From: Bacillus sp. FJAT-29790
GTDB lineage: Bacteria > Bacillota > Bacilli > Bacillales > Cytobacillaceae
NCBI RefSeq assembly: GCF_019039215.1
Contig: NZ_JAHNZZ010000001.1
Location: 903,543 to 949,638, forward strand
DNA: 46,096 bases
Direction of reading: 5' to 3'
The notes beneath the pieces are model-generated. The model was not told the DNA's origin. It saw only the letters and a program-made list of their open reading frames with translations, and searched no databases. The position numbers and the translations under genes were made by a program. This document shows, one piece after another, positions 17,509-26,454 of this stretch; the stretch's first letter is position 1; each line of letters begins with the position of its first letter.

Positions 17509-18237
17509 TTGAGAAGTAATATGGGGATTTATGGGCACCGTGGTTTCAGTGGGTGTTATCCTGAAAATACGATGATTGCCTTTGAGGAAGCTGAATCCAT
17601 TGGGGTAGATGGGATAGAGCTAGATGTGCAAATGACGAAGGATGGAGAACTGGTTGTCATTCATGATGAAAAGGTTGATCGTACGACAAATGGTACTGGT
17701 TATGTAAAAGATCTTTCCTATGAACAAATCCGCTTATTAGATGCAGGGAGCTGGTTCGATCCTAAATTTTCTAATCAGATCATCCCTTCTCTTTCAGAGG
17801 TGTTAGAGTGGGTAAAAGGATTAGATCGAAAATTAACCGTTAATATTGAATTAAAAACGGACCGATTCGATTACACAAACATAGAGAAGAATGTATTATC
17901 AAAGGTTTATGAATATCAATTGAACGATCAAGTGATTATCTCATCTTTTAATCAAAATAGTTTAAAACGGGTTAGAGAGATCGACCCATACATTCAGACT
18001 GCCCTACTATTTATAGGTGTTCCGTCAAATGTACTGGAAGACGCGAGAACTTTGAGAGTCAATGGTATTCATTGTGAACCACAATTTGCAAGTTCGATTG
18101 AAGGACAAAAAATGAGGGAAAACGGTTATCCCATTCGCGTATATACAGTCAATGATCAAAGCTATGTAAACGCATTAAAAAAAGCTAAAGCTTCAATTAT
18201 TATGACAGATTTTCCAAATCGGTTTCTTTCACTTTAA
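17509..18237 (+). CDS. glpQ: Glycerophosphodiester phosphodiesterase
   Basis: A 242-residue cytoplasmic GDPD with no signal peptide. The catalytic loop IYGHRGFSG carries H10 and R11; PENT gives E19; GIELDVQ gives E37 and D39, the calcium/magnesium ligands; and VIHDE gives H52. It hydrolyses glycerophosphodiesters to glycerol-3-phosphate and an alcohol. TTG 17509 is the likely start, since AAGGAAGG lies 11 bases upstream and the next ATG (17521) would be too far; a GTG at 17302 would run through the palindromic repeat and is rejected. Being cytoplasmic, it acts on diesters imported by the ugp transporter, like UgpQ of E. coli. Confidence 0.9.
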   Translation: MRSNMGIYGHRGFSGCYPENTMIAFEEAESIGVDGIELDVQMTKDGELVVIHDEKVDRTTNGTGYVKDLSYEQIRLLDAGSWFDPKFSNQIIPSLSEVLEWVKGLDRKLTVNIELKTDRFDYTNIEKNVLSKVYEYQLNDQVIISSFNQNSLKRVREIDPYIQTALLFIGVPSNVLEDARTLRVNGIHCEPQFASSIEGQKMRENGYPIRVYTVNDQSYVNALKKAKASIIMTDFPNRFLSL

Positions 18238-18331
18238 AGAGCTAATTCGTGCTTGTTGTAAAGAATAGCGTTTTTGGGCATTTCCTTATTACTTGGAATG
18301 TTGAAGCTTACAGTTTGGAATATAGGGAGAG

Positions 18332-18364
18332 AAAGGCAACTACCCACCGCGCGTTGCCTTTTTA
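18332..18364 (+). terminator. Terminator after glpQ
   Basis: AAAGGCAAC pairs with GTTGCCTTT, followed by TTTATA, about 95 bases after the glpQ stop. Confidence 0.85.
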
Positions 18365-18548
18365 TAATGGATGATGCGAATGATTTGAAACATATGAAGT
18401 CACACTTAAATGTCTAAAAATCCATATTCGAAAATATATGAACCCTTCACGTTTGGTAAATCGAGGCATTCATGGTTAAATAGAATGTAAGAAAATATCT
18501 GATAATTGCAAATCCATTCAAGGAAAGCACCCAAGCAGGAGGAAGTAT

Positions 18549-19757
18549 ATGATTAAGGAAAGGCTTTGGACGAAGGACTTTATTATCGTTTACTTGATCA
18601 ATTTTTTATTAACGCTTGTATTTTTTTCATTGATTGTGACGATTGCTCCTTATGCTGTTGAAAAATTCGATGCCTCAACGAGTGTAGCAGGGCTAGTATC
18701 AAGCATTTTTATTATTGGCGTTTTGATTGGCCGGTTAGTAACAGGGCGTAAGATTCAAGATGCAGGAAGTAAGAAAATTTTATTTACGGGTTTGATATTA
18801 TTTATTATCACAACCGCTTTATATTTTGTTGCCATTCATTTACCGATATTGTTACTGAATCGATTCCTTCATGGGTTCGCTCTTGGGGTTGCTAGTACTG
18901 CTACAGGAACAATTATTGCCCAAATTATTCCAAAAAATAGGCGTGGTGAGGGGATTGGCTATTATAGCTTAAGTGTTATTTTAGCTTCTGCAATTGGCCC
19001 GTTAGTGGGAATTCAACTTACACAAAATGGGGATTATTCAATAGTTTTTATATTTAATTTAATACTATCAATCCTTTGTCTATTAATATCCTTCACTTTG
19101 AAAATACCGGTTTTTCAATCAAAGAAGGAAAATCTCGAAAAAGCTGATCATGGCTTTAAAATTTCTAATTTCCTTGAACCAATGGCTATACCCATTTCTA
19201 TTGTTGCCCTTGTAATTGGTTTTTGTTATTCAAGTGTTATGTCATTTCTAACTTTTTACACGAAGGAAATTCAATTAGTTGAGGCTGGGAGCTTCTTCTT
19301 TCTTGTATATGCCATAATTATTATTATTTCAAGACCTTTTACGGGACGATTAATGGATCTAAAAGGGGCAAATATTGTTGTCTATCCTTGTCTCATCATT
19401 TTTTCAGCAGGAATGGTTCTATTTAGTCAAGCGCACAGTGGATTCGTTTTACTATTGGCGGGTGCACTTATTGGCATAGGTTATGGAAACTTTAATTCTA
19501 TTGCTCAAGCAACAGCTATAAAAGTCACTGCGTCTCATCGTTTAGGTTTAGCGACATCAACCTATTTTATTTTATTTGATTTAGGGCTTGGAGCAGGACC
19601 TTATTTGCTTGGATTACTTGTTCCGATAATTGGCTACCGTGGTCTTTTTTTGGCGATTGCCTTCGTAGCCTTATTATCTATTGTTCTTTATTACTATCTA
19701 TATGGAAGAAAGGAAAGAGAGATCTACCAAAGCAATGCAGATAGAACTGCTTTGTGA
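18549..19757 (+). CDS. MFS transporter (drug efflux-like, 12 helices)
   Basis: A 402-residue major facilitator with about 12 helices. The conserved loop between helices 2 and 3 reads GRLVTGRKIQDAGSKK (compare G-x3-D-R-x-GRR), and the second half carries a matching GRLMDLKGAN. Start ATG 18549 has AGGAGGAAG upstream. It resembles bacillus efflux or siderophore exporters of the YwoG/YfkF kind, but substrate cannot be assigned. The luciferase-like gene follows about 100 bases later on the same strand and may share the transcript. Confidence 0.88.
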   Translation: MIKERLWTKDFIIVYLINFLLTLVFFSLIVTIAPYAVEKFDASTSVAGLVSSIFIIGVLIGRLVTGRKIQDAGSKKILFTGLILFIITTALYFVAIHLPILLLNRFLHGFALGVASTATGTIIAQIIPKNRRGEGIGYYSLSVILASAIGPLVGIQLTQNGDYSIVFIFNLILSILCLLISFTLKIPVFQSKKENLEKADHGFKISNFLEPMAIPISIVALVIGFCYSSVMSFLTFYTKEIQLVEAGSFFFLVYAIIIIISRPFTGRLMDLKGANIVVYPCLIIFSAGMVLFSQAHSGFVLLLAGALIGIGYGNFNSIAQATAIKVTASHRLGLATSTYFILFDLGLGAGPYLLGLLVPIIGYRGLFLAIAFVALLSIVLYYYLYGRKEREIYQSNADRTAL

Positions 19758-19858
19758 GACTTCACTATTTAGAATCGACATAAAAGCTTTTAACTTTGTT
19801 TCCAGAACTTTCATTGTTAGTATAGTATTGAAAACTTCCAGAAGAAAGGATCATCTGA

Positions 19859-20860
19859 ATGGCAAATATACAAATACCTGTCTCTGTTTTAAATCTTGCT
19901 CCGATTCGCGAAGGGCAAGTAGCGAAGGATGCTATAGATTCAATGATTGATTTGGCCCAAGCAACAGAAAAAATGGGTTATACACGATATTGGATTGCTG
20001 AACATCATAATACGCCGACGCTTGTCAGTTCAGCCACCTCAATATTAATAAAACATACATTAGAACATACAGAACATATACGTGTAGGGTCTGGGGGAAT
20101 CATGTTACCAAACCATTCTCCTTTAGTTGTTGCTGAACAATTTGGAACGATGGCGGCTATTTATCCTGATCGGCTTGATTTGGGTCTTGGCAGGGCGCCG
20201 GGTACAGATATGATGACCGCGAGCGCATTAAGAAGATCCAAAAATGATTCGGTCTATACTTTTCCTGAGGACGTTAATGCATTGCTTACGTATTTTGGGC
20301 CGGAGGAGCGTCAAAGTTATGTGAAAGCATATCCTGGTGTTAATACGAATATCCCGATTTATATACTTGGTTCCTCCACTGATTCCGCTTATTTAGCGGC
20401 AAAATTAGGATTGCCATATGTGTTTGCTTCTCATTTTGCCCCTCGATTTATGGAAGAGGCCATTTCAATTTATCGAAATCGATTCCAACCATCTGAATAC
20501 CTCGACTCTCCATATATGATGGTTTGCTTAAATGTCATTGCCGCTGAAAGTGATGAAGAGGCAAAATTCGAATCAACAACGATGCAGCAATTTTTCTTAA
20601 ACGTCGTTCGCGGTACTCGAAACCCGTTAAGGCCACCAGTTGAAAGCATGGAACATATCTGGAGCCCGGAAGAAAAACATGCAGCTGCCTCTATGTCCAG
20701 TGTTACTTTATTAGGAAATAAAGCTTCCATTCGAAAGCAATTAACGAGTTTTCAGGAGAAATATAATGTAGATGAAATTATGGCTGTATCATATATTTTC
20801 GATCCTGACAAACAAAAGCGTTCTTATGAAATCTTCAAAGAAGTTGTTGATGGGAAATGA
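19859..20860 (+). CDS. LLM-class flavin-dependent oxidoreductase (MsnO8-like)
   Basis: A 333-residue luciferase-like monooxygenase with a single TIM-barrel domain. Diagnostic segments are [14 protein letters not shown] near residues 40-55, [15 protein letters not shown], and [13 protein letters not shown], all typical of the group that includes YwcH and MsnO8-type enzymes. It would use reduced FMN and oxygen on an unknown small substrate in the cytoplasm. The start at 19859 is preceded by GAAAGGATC. A terminator lies at 20909. The MFS gene just upstream may export or import its substrate. Confidence 0.92.
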   Translation: MANIQIPVSVLNLAPIREGQVAKDAIDSMIDLAQATEKMGYTRYWIAEHHNTPTLVSSATSILIKHTLEHTEHIRVGSGGIMLPNHSPLVVAEQFGTMAAIYPDRLDLGLGRAPGTDMMTASALRRSKNDSVYTFPEDVNALLTYFGPEERQSYVKAYPGVNTNIPIYILGSSTDSAYLAAKLGLPYVFASHFAPRFMEEAISIYRNRFQPSEYLDSPYMMVCLNVIAAESDEEAKFESTTMQQFFLNVVRGTRNPLRPPVESMEHIWSPEEKHAAASMSSVTLLGNKASIRKQLTSFQEKYNVDEIMAVSYIFDPDKQKRSYEIFKEVVDGK

Positions 20861-20908
20861 ATCTCCTAATGCCACAATAGACTCGTGTAAACGAGATTTA
20901 ATATATGA

Positions 20909-20942
20909 AAATGGAGCCTGAAGTATGGCTCCATTTGTCATT
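20909..20942 (+). terminator. Terminator after the LLM oxidoreductase
   Basis: AAATGGAGCC pairs with GGCTCCATTT around an eight-base loop, followed by a T-rich tail. Confidence 0.85.
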
Positions 20943-21296
20943 TTAACTAATATTTAATTAACAACAATGCATGAAAGAATATGAAAATTGTTAATTCAAT
21001 GGGGGAGTTCAGCCATAATATTTTAAAAATTGGAGTGATTCTCTGTTTGCAATCTGTATAGACATGGGAACCGCCCCTTTGTTATTTAAAAAGAGTTCGT
21101 TTTAATACACTTATCAAAATGCGTGGCTCCATCAGGATAGTGATCGGTTGAACGAGATTCATGACTTTAATAAAAGTGTTATAGGCATGTTGATGATAAC
21201 AGATAAATTTGCTTGGCATTCGATTGCTGAATTTTTAAGCCTGGAGGTTTCTTTCCCATTACTTGTTTATATTGCATGATAAGGTTCCTTTATCAC
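20943..21296. other. Gap upstream of the arsR operator
   Basis: I see no intact gene. Around 21210-21280 a short frame reads WHSIAEFLSLEVSFPLLVYIA, which looks protein-like but too short to name; it may be a remnant. Confidence 0.35.
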
Positions 21297-21348
21297 GCAA
21301 CCATTCAGTTGCTTATACTTGACAAGCAACCGTAGAGTTGCTTATACT
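21297..21348 (+). promoter_or_regulatory. arsR promoter with two palindromic operators
   Basis: Two 16-base palindromes, GCAACCATTCAGTTGC (21297-21312) and GCAACCGTAGAGTTGC (21326-21341), share GCAAC-N6-GTTGC and lie 29 bases apart, each followed by TTATACT. The second sits inside a promoter made of TTGACA (21319-21324) and TATACT (21343-21348) with an 18-base spacer. This is the layout expected for direct autorepression by the ArsR protein just downstream. Confidence 0.8.
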
Positions 21349-21354
21349 CGAAAT

Positions 21355-21633
21355 ATGAATTGGGACAAAGACGCTATATTTAAAGCACTTGGCGACTCGA
21401 CTCGGCGGCTTATTTTAGACGAACTTTCCGAACGCAACGAGCTGACGTTGTACGAACTTACGGTACGTCTTATTATGAAGCACAACCTTTCCATTTCGCG
21501 ACAAGCGATAGCTAAACATCTTTCTGCATTGGAGGATGCAGGACTCGTAATATCAAAACGAAAGGGAAAATATCGAGTACTTATATTCAACAACGAACCA
21601 CTTAAAAATTTGCTGAATAGATGGATAGAGTAA
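21355..21633 (+). CDS. ArsR-family transcriptional repressor
   Basis: A 92-residue winged-helix regulator of the ArsR fold. The head MNWDKDAIFKALGDSTRRLI is characteristic, and the recognition helix lies in SRQAIAKHLSALEDAGLVIS, followed by the wing SKRKGKYRVL. No cysteine metal site is visible, so it may sense something other than a metal or act as a simple repressor. ATG 21355 lies only six bases after the -10 box, with no ribosome site, so the mRNA may be leaderless. A VOC-family gene follows 109 bases later, a pairing often seen in bacilli. Confidence 0.9.
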   Translation: MNWDKDAIFKALGDSTRRLILDELSERNELTLYELTVRLIMKHNLSISRQAIAKHLSALEDAGLVISKRKGKYRVLIFNNEPLKNLLNRWIE

Positions 21634-21742
21634 TTTTATAAAATCGGAACAGGACTACTGACAAATGTGTGGGTTGTTTTGCTTGCAGCCAGATTGATAG
21701 CACAGCACCATGCGTCACAAATATCAAAGGAGGCAAAACAGT

Positions 21743-22126
21743 ATGAAAATCATTGTTACCAGTATATTCGTACAAGATCAAGACAAGGCACTTGAGTTTT
21801 ATTCAGAAAAGCTGGGGTTTGTAAAAAAGCTTGACGTTCCCATGGGGAAATTTAGGTGGATTACGCTTGTTTCTCCCGATGATCATGACGGTACCGAGCT
21901 TTTACTCGAACCGAATGAGCATCCTGCCGCAAAGGAGTATCAAAAGAAGATATTTGCCGATGGCATCCCAGCAACAATGTTTGGCGTTGCAGATATTCAT
22001 AAAGAGTACCTACGATTATTGGAAAACGGCGTGAAGTTTACTATGGAGCCGACTAAAATGGGCGAAGTCACAATAGCTGTCTTCGACGATACATGCGGCA
22101 ACCTTATTCAGATTGCGCAGAAGTAA
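21743..22126 (+). CDS. VOC-family protein (glyoxalase/bleomycin-resistance fold)
   Basis: A 127-residue vicinal-oxygen-chelate protein. It begins MKIIVTSIFVQDQDKALEFY, the first beta-alpha-beta of the fold, contains ELLLEPNEH, and ends FDDTCGNLIQIAQK with the usual last strand. Start ATG 21743 follows AAAGGAGG by nine bases. It probably lies in one transcript with the ArsR repressor. Family members detoxify or bind small electrophiles or antibiotics; the specific ligand is unknown. The putative metal ligands are not complete by eye, so enzymatic activity is uncertain. Confidence 0.88.
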   Translation: MKIIVTSIFVQDQDKALEFYSEKLGFVKKLDVPMGKFRWITLVSPDDHDGTELLLEPNEHPAAKEYQKKIFADGIPATMFGVADIHKEYLRLLENGVKFTMEPTKMGEVTIAVFDDTCGNLIQIAQK

Positions 22127-22220
22127 TTTCATGACGAAGTAACTTAGTTCTTAACGACTTAATTAGTAAGTTTTAAGTTTGGTGAAGTGTTTTTTATCAA
22201 GAATTAATCAACTTTATGTT

Positions 22221-22257
22221 AACCCTGTCCTAATTTTAGGACGAGGTTTTACATTTT
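22221..22257 (+). terminator. Terminator after the VOC gene
   Basis: AACCCTGTCCTAA pairs with TTAGGACGAGGTT across two stem segments, followed by a T-rich tail. Confidence 0.75.
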
Positions 22258-22330
22258 TAAGGTTTGGAAATAAAAGACTTTGTTGTCATTCTCCAATAGA
22301 ACTATAACAATGTGAATAACTTCAATCAAA

Positions 22331-22460
22331 TTAACGGTACGTTAATTGAACAAGAATTATGTAGCTTAGAATTGGGGGAATATTTAAGTTATTCCATTAA
22401 AGGGCACTTTCCTGTAGCAAGGATCGGCGCTTATTTCGATTTTTGGGCCAGTTTGTTGAA
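22331..22460 (+). repeat. Composite intergenic repeat, A-type copy
   Basis: The parts in order are a head with GTTAATTGAACAAGAATT, then GTTATTCCATTAAAGGGC leading a hairpin (GGGCACTTTCCT...AGGATCGGCGCTT), then TTTTTGGGCCAG and TTGTTGAA. The copy at 27321-27458 matches it part by part. It lies between the arsR-VOC pair and the MDR gene. Confidence 0.7.
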
Positions 22461-22541
22461 AACTACCTAAACTATCGAGGCAGTTGAGGTGAAGATGATA
22501 TTATTAAATAAAACTGATTTGAATTAAGGAGACTTATAATT

Positions 22542-23534
22542 TTGGATACAAAATGTATTAAATTTTATGAATTCGGTAGCCCTAAAGATGTGTTAAGAGT
22601 TGAGTCTAAAAGTATTGAACCGCCAAAAGATAATGAAGTCCTTGTTCGAATGTTAGCTCGCCCTATCAATCCCTCTGACTTAATACCGATTAGAGGGGCA
22701 TATTCTCAGCGTATTTCTTTACCAAATATTCCAGGATATGAAGGAGTTGGTATAGTAGAAGATGTCGGTCCTTTAGTTTCTCAACATTTTATTGGTAAAC
22801 GTGTTTTACCTTTGCGTGGGGAAGGTACATGGCAAGAGTTAGTTAAGACATCTTCAGAATTTGCAATTCCTATACCTAATTCGATTGATGATTTTACGGC
22901 AGCACAGATGTACATCAATCCAATTACAGCATGGGTAGTTTGTACGGAAGTTTTAAAATTAAAACCAAATGATGTTTTATTGGTTAACGCATGCGGTTCT
23001 TCTATTGGGCATGTTTTTGCTCAATTATCGAAAGTTTTAGGTTTTCGATTGATTGCAGTTACTAGAAATAATAAGTATACGGAGGAATTACTTCATCTTG
23101 GTGCTGCTTATGTGATTGATACATCTAAAAATTTCTTAAATAAAGTGGTTATGGAATTAACTAATGGAATGGGCGCTGATGCTGCTATTGACTCTGTTGG
23201 GGGTTCGGATGGTAATGAATTGGCTTATTGTATACGGCCTAACGGTAATTTTTTAACCATAGGTCTTTTATCAGGGATACAAGTAAATTGGGCAGAAATT
23301 ATAAATAAAGCTAAAGTGAATGCTAATATGTTTCATTTACGAAATTGGAATAAAAATGTCTCAGCAGATAAATGGCAAGAAACCTTTAATCACATAATAA
23401 ATCTAATAAGTGATAAAAAATTACGGTTGATGACGGTAGATTCTCAGTATGATTTAATGAATGTAAAAAGGGCTATTGAAGTTGTTCAATCTCCTAAAAT
23501 GACCAAAGGGAAAGTGTTTTTAACGAGCTATTAA
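22542..23534 (+). CDS. MDR-family reductase (quinone/2-enoyl reductase-like)
   Basis: A 330-residue medium-chain dehydrogenase/reductase. The N-terminal GroES-like half has RPINPSDLIPIRGAY and IPGYEGVGIVEDVG, patterns of the enoyl-thioester and quinone reductase branch. The Rossmann half starts with VLLVNACGSSIGHVFAQLSK, whose glycine motif is slightly altered to ACGSSIG. No zinc cysteine cluster is present. It should reduce an activated double bond with NADPH, but the substrate is unknown. TTG 22542 has AAGGAGA nine bases upstream. It stands alone between two composite repeats. Confidence 0.85.
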   Translation: MDTKCIKFYEFGSPKDVLRVESKSIEPPKDNEVLVRMLARPINPSDLIPIRGAYSQRISLPNIPGYEGVGIVEDVGPLVSQHFIGKRVLPLRGEGTWQELVKTSSEFAIPIPNSIDDFTAAQMYINPITAWVVCTEVLKLKPNDVLLVNACGSSIGHVFAQLSKVLGFRLIAVTRNNKYTEELLHLGAAYVIDTSKNFLNKVVMELTNGMGADAAIDSVGGSDGNELAYCIRPNGNFLTIGLLSGIQVNWAEIINKAKVNANMFHLRNWNKNVSADKWQETFNHIINLISDKKLRLMTVDSQYDLMNVKRAIEVVQSPKMTKGKVFLTSY

Positions 23535-23580
23535 GTTAATAATCATCAACTAAACCTAGCAATAGAGAGTAGGAAAATTA

Positions 23581-23770
23581 ATGAAGAAAGAATTTCCGAT
23601 AATTGAAACTGAAAGATTAATTTAAGGAGACCTCAACATTATTTAAGGAATTTATTCAACTAATACCAGTTAATATGAGTTATATGATTATTCCAGAAAA
23701 GCTCATTTTTCATTTAAGGCCCAGATTGTTGAATAACCATAAAAAAGAAAATTGTGTATTTAGGTTAAAT
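23581..23770 (+). pseudogene. Degraded GNAT N-acetyltransferase start
   Basis: ATG 23581 reads MKKEFPIIETERLI and then stops. This is the standard head of RimJ-type GNAT acetyltransferases (ETERLILR). The rest is scrambled. At about 23708-23745 it gives way to CATTTAAGGCCCAGATTGTT, the tail of a composite repeat, so a repeat-associated deletion may have removed the gene body. Confidence 0.55.
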
Positions 23771-23783
23771 TATATAGAAAGAA

Positions 23784-23820
23784 TGTGAAGCAATCTACTT
23801 AAAGTAACGGGGCATTTTAG
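23784..23820 (+). repeat. B-type repeat (TACTTAAAGTA), copy 1
   Basis: GTGAAGCAATC is followed by TACTTAAAGTAACGGGGCA. The 11-base core TACTT-A-AAGTA is a perfect dyad. Four more copies are at 31579, 32816, 34124 and 45706 with the same GTGA/GAAG lead-in and AACGG(A/G)GC follow-on. Confidence 0.75.
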
Positions 23821-23903
23821 TGCAATCATGAAATTACACTACCAGCCCGCGGTATTTTTTTAACCAGTTGTATAAACGTAAGTAATTGTCCCCCCATAAC
23901 TAA

Positions 23904-23933
23904 AGAGTCTCCAACAGAATGTTGGAGATTCTT
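23904..23933 (-). terminator. Terminator of the minus-strand pseudogene
   Basis: On the minus strand AAGAATCTCCAAC pairs with GTTGGAGACTCTT, ending just after the pseudogene stop at 23943. Confidence 0.7.
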
Positions 23934-23942
23934 AAGATTATT

Positions 23943-24420
23943 TTATAAATTTATCAGGAAACTGCTTCACAACTCCCGTAGAAATAGTATCTGCCATTAG
24001 GATTATAAGTGTGATCCCTTCGTCAATTGAAACGATTCTTGCGTTCCAATCTTTTGCCAAGCTAGCAGATAAAACATTTGTCACTAATTTCAGATGCACG
24101 TAGAGTAAATTTTATAGATCTGCATTTTTAAAATAGGGGTTGGCACCGCTAAGGAAATCAGCTATTTCCTCAGCATTTCTATACCATTCTTTGTTTATCT
24201 GATTCACCAATATTTCATTTCCGCTTTTAGCCGCATCCACAATCTTTCCTGCAATAACAACGTTTAGTTCAAAGCAAATTCCTTCCGTTTTATACGTGCT
24301 TTGAAATTAATTCTGTCAAATTTAACAGCTGCTAATTTCGCAGATAATTCCTATACCACTGCTTATCTTTTGTTAGTAAAGCCAAATCGATTTGCCAATC
24401 ACTTTTCATGCAGCTATTAA
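23943..24420 (-). pseudogene. Degraded conserved hypothetical protein gene
   Basis: The minus strand gives a protein-like C-terminal half: FELNVVIAGKIVDAAKSGNE, then NKEWYRNAEEIADFLSGANP, then a stop near 24118, and in the same region VTNVLSASLAKDWNARIVSI and DTISTGVVKQFPDKFI. I recognise the pattern from a family of Bacillus hypothetical proteins of about 200 residues with helical repeats (EKWYxNADEIADFLSxANP). The family has no assigned function that I trust. The N-terminal half is riddled with stops and shifts. Its terminator at 23904 survives. Confidence 0.6.
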
Positions 24421-24550
24421 GTTCTTGAGCTCGAGTATACGTTGTTTTAACAGTGAAGTATAAACCTACCTCACGGATTAAGTTGAAAATCACCAATTAA
24501 TGTATGAAATATAGGGATAGATATAAACTAAATTCATTGGAGGTGAAAAG

Positions 24551-24700
24551 ATGGATCAAAAACATAATCATTATGATGGAAGTGTTTCATTTGACTACGT
24601 TGTAAACATTGAATCTAATTCAAATGAAACATCTCAAATTACCGATGAAATGCGAATGAGCATTGGCGGAAACCCTTATTTATTTGATGTGAATAAATAA
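24551..24700 (+). CDS. Small orphan protein, 49 residues
   Basis: ATG 24551 follows an excellent ribosome site (GGAGGTGAAAAG). The 49-codon product is hydrophilic, asparagine- and serine-rich, and has no transmembrane segment or cysteine. Its tail is MRMSIGGNPYLFDVNK. I do not recognise a family. The ribosome site, clean open frame and isolated position between a terminator and azoR make a real gene likely. The ending GGNPYLFDVN hints at a short secreted or modified peptide, but this is a guess. Confidence 0.55.
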   Translation: MDQKHNHYDGSVSFDYVVNIESNSNETSQITDEMRMSIGGNPYLFDVNK

Positions 24701-24835
24701 CGATTAATAGGGATTTGTACGAACTGACAAATTCTTTGAATCCTTTTTATTCATATATAGTCCAAAAAAACTTATTTTGTTTGTAAGTGCTAAGACAGAT
24801 TACATAAAAATATTAAAGCAGAAGGTGAAAATAGC

Positions 24836-25471
24836 ATGGCAAAAGTATTATACATTACAGCTCATCCAAATGATGAAACACAATCTTTCAGTATGGCAGC
24901 AGGAAAAGCGTTCATTGAGACATACAAAGAAGTAAATCCGAATGATGAAATCGTTCATATTGATTTATATAAAGAGAATATCCCTCATATAGATACGGAT
25001 GTTTTCAGTGGATGGGGAAAACTTCAATCTGGTAAAGGATTTGAAGAGCTTTCAGCAGAAGAAAAAGCAAAAGTGGGACGTCTTAATGAACTAAGTGAAC
25101 AGTTTATGTCAGGAGATAAATATGTATTTGTAACACCTTTATGGAATTTTTCATTCCCTCCAGTAATGAAAGCGTATGTTGATTCTGTCGCTGTTGCGGG
25201 TAAAACATTTAAATATACTGAACAAGGTCCAGTTGGTCTATTAACAGATAAAAAAGCACTTCATATTCAAGCTCGTGGAGGTGTTTATTCTGAAGGTCCA
25301 GCTGCTGATGTAGAAATGGGTCATCGCTTCTTAAGTGTGATCATGAGTTTCTTTGGTGTACCTTCTTTTGAAGGTTTATTTATCGAAGGACATAATGCAA
25401 TGCCAGATAAAGCTCAAGAAATTAAAGAAAATGGTATTGCTCGTGCCAAAGACTTAGCCCATGCTTTTTAA
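24836..25471 (+). CDS. azoR: FMN-dependent NADH-azoreductase
   Basis: A 211-residue flavodoxin-fold reductase. The FMN phosphate loop is in [17 protein letters not shown], the central segment [18 protein letters not shown] is diagnostic of AzoR/AcpD, and [11 protein letters not shown] forms the next flavin-binding loop. It reduces azo compounds and quinones using NADH through a ping-pong flavin cycle, and usually protects against thiol-reactive or quinone stress. Start ATG 24836 has GAAGGTG upstream. It is monocistronic, with a terminator at 25498. Confidence 0.95.
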   Translation: MAKVLYITAHPNDETQSFSMAAGKAFIETYKEVNPNDEIVHIDLYKENIPHIDTDVFSGWGKLQSGKGFEELSAEEKAKVGRLNELSEQFMSGDKYVFVTPLWNFSFPPVMKAYVDSVAVAGKTFKYTEQGPVGLLTDKKALHIQARGGVYSEGPAADVEMGHRFLSVIMSFFGVPSFEGLFIEGHNAMPDKAQEIKENGIARAKDLAHAF

Positions 25472-25497
25472 ATCATATAGTAAATTTGTCAAAAGAA

Positions 25498-25525
25498 AAG
25501 TCTTTGCACACAGCAAGGGCTTTTT
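25498..25525 (+). terminator. Terminator after azoR
   Basis: AAGTCTTTGC pairs with GCAAGGGCTT, followed by TTTTT. Confidence 0.75.
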
Positions 25526-25805
25526 TGGATAGTTGACAAAGGTAAATATTGAGTGTGTAATCTATCGTTTCAGAATAAATAATGTATTGAGGGCTTATTT
25601 TCAATTTCAAAGTGTTGGTTAATCTGTTTTTAAAAGGAGATGTGCAAAATTTCCGAGAATGACACAACTCCTTTAATAAAAAATTTATTACATATTGCTA
25701 ACTATCTCTTCTGTAGTTATCATACGTTGTTTTCCCCTTAATAAACCTTTTCGAGGGTATATGTAAAAATATCTGATAATAAATTTAAACAGAAGGGGGA
25801 TGACT
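25526..25805. other. Gap between azoR and the membrane protein gene
   Basis: No gene seen; only the ribosome site for the next gene (AAGGGGG at the end) is distinctive. Confidence 0.4.
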
Positions 25806-26342
25806 ATGGAGTCGGAATATATAAGGGACTATGTGATGTACACAGCCATTTTCGCTATGTTTAGTTTTGTTTGGTTCGGGTGGGCTCAGGAGAAACCCAG
25901 AGAAAATTGGCGCAAGTATATCGGGGCTGCTTCCGGAATTGCGGTGTTAGTATGCTTTATTGGCGTGTACTTAAGCGTGACGCACTGGGATGCGGCTACT
26001 ACTTTGTCAGAAAAGGACACGTTTAATAACTACCTAATTGTTTTCTACACTGAATTTTTTATAGCGGGTCTCGGCGCTTTCTTGTTGATCCGAAGTAAAA
26101 AAAAGGATTATGTTGCTCCGTGGATTGCTTTGATCGTAGGTGTTCATTTTTTCTGGTTAGTAAACATCTTTAAAGACTCCAGTTTGTATATATTAGCGGT
26201 ACTTATGATAGTAATTGCGGTAATATCACCATGGGGATCCAAAAAATTGGGCGTTGCCAGCAGTGTAATCACCGGCATAGGGTCTGGCATAGCTTTATTT
26301 TGTTTTGCCATATTGGGATTGATTCGCTACCTATTGGCATAA
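25806..26342 (+). CDS. Hypothetical integral membrane protein
   Basis: A 178-residue protein with about six predicted helices (roughly residues 8-25, 38-60, 82-98, 104-120, 125-140 and 150-175) and small charged loops. I do not recognise the family. I start at ATG 25806 because AAGGGGG lies six bases upstream, whereas ATG 25800 abuts the ribosome site. It stands alone, followed by a composite repeat. Confidence 0.7.
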   Translation: MESEYIRDYVMYTAIFAMFSFVWFGWAQEKPRENWRKYIGAASGIAVLVCFIGVYLSVTHWDAATTLSEKDTFNNYLIVFYTEFFIAGLGAFLLIRSKKKDYVAPWIALIVGVHFFWLVNIFKDSSLYILAVLMIVIAVISPWGSKKLGVASSVITGIGSGIALFCFAILGLIRYLLA

Positions 26343-26454
26343 AAATTATTGCCAAAACATTAACTTATCACTCGGAAAACATTTGTCGCTTTCATGGTTT
26401 ATGGATCTTCAATCATCGGGCGCATTCAACCAATTTTAGGGTAATCGCACTTTA

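Noticed and set aside
21319..21354. TTG start for arsR at 21319
   Set aside because: This TTG is the first triplet of the -35 element TTGACA, so it lies upstream of the transcription start; ATG 21355 matches the family head.
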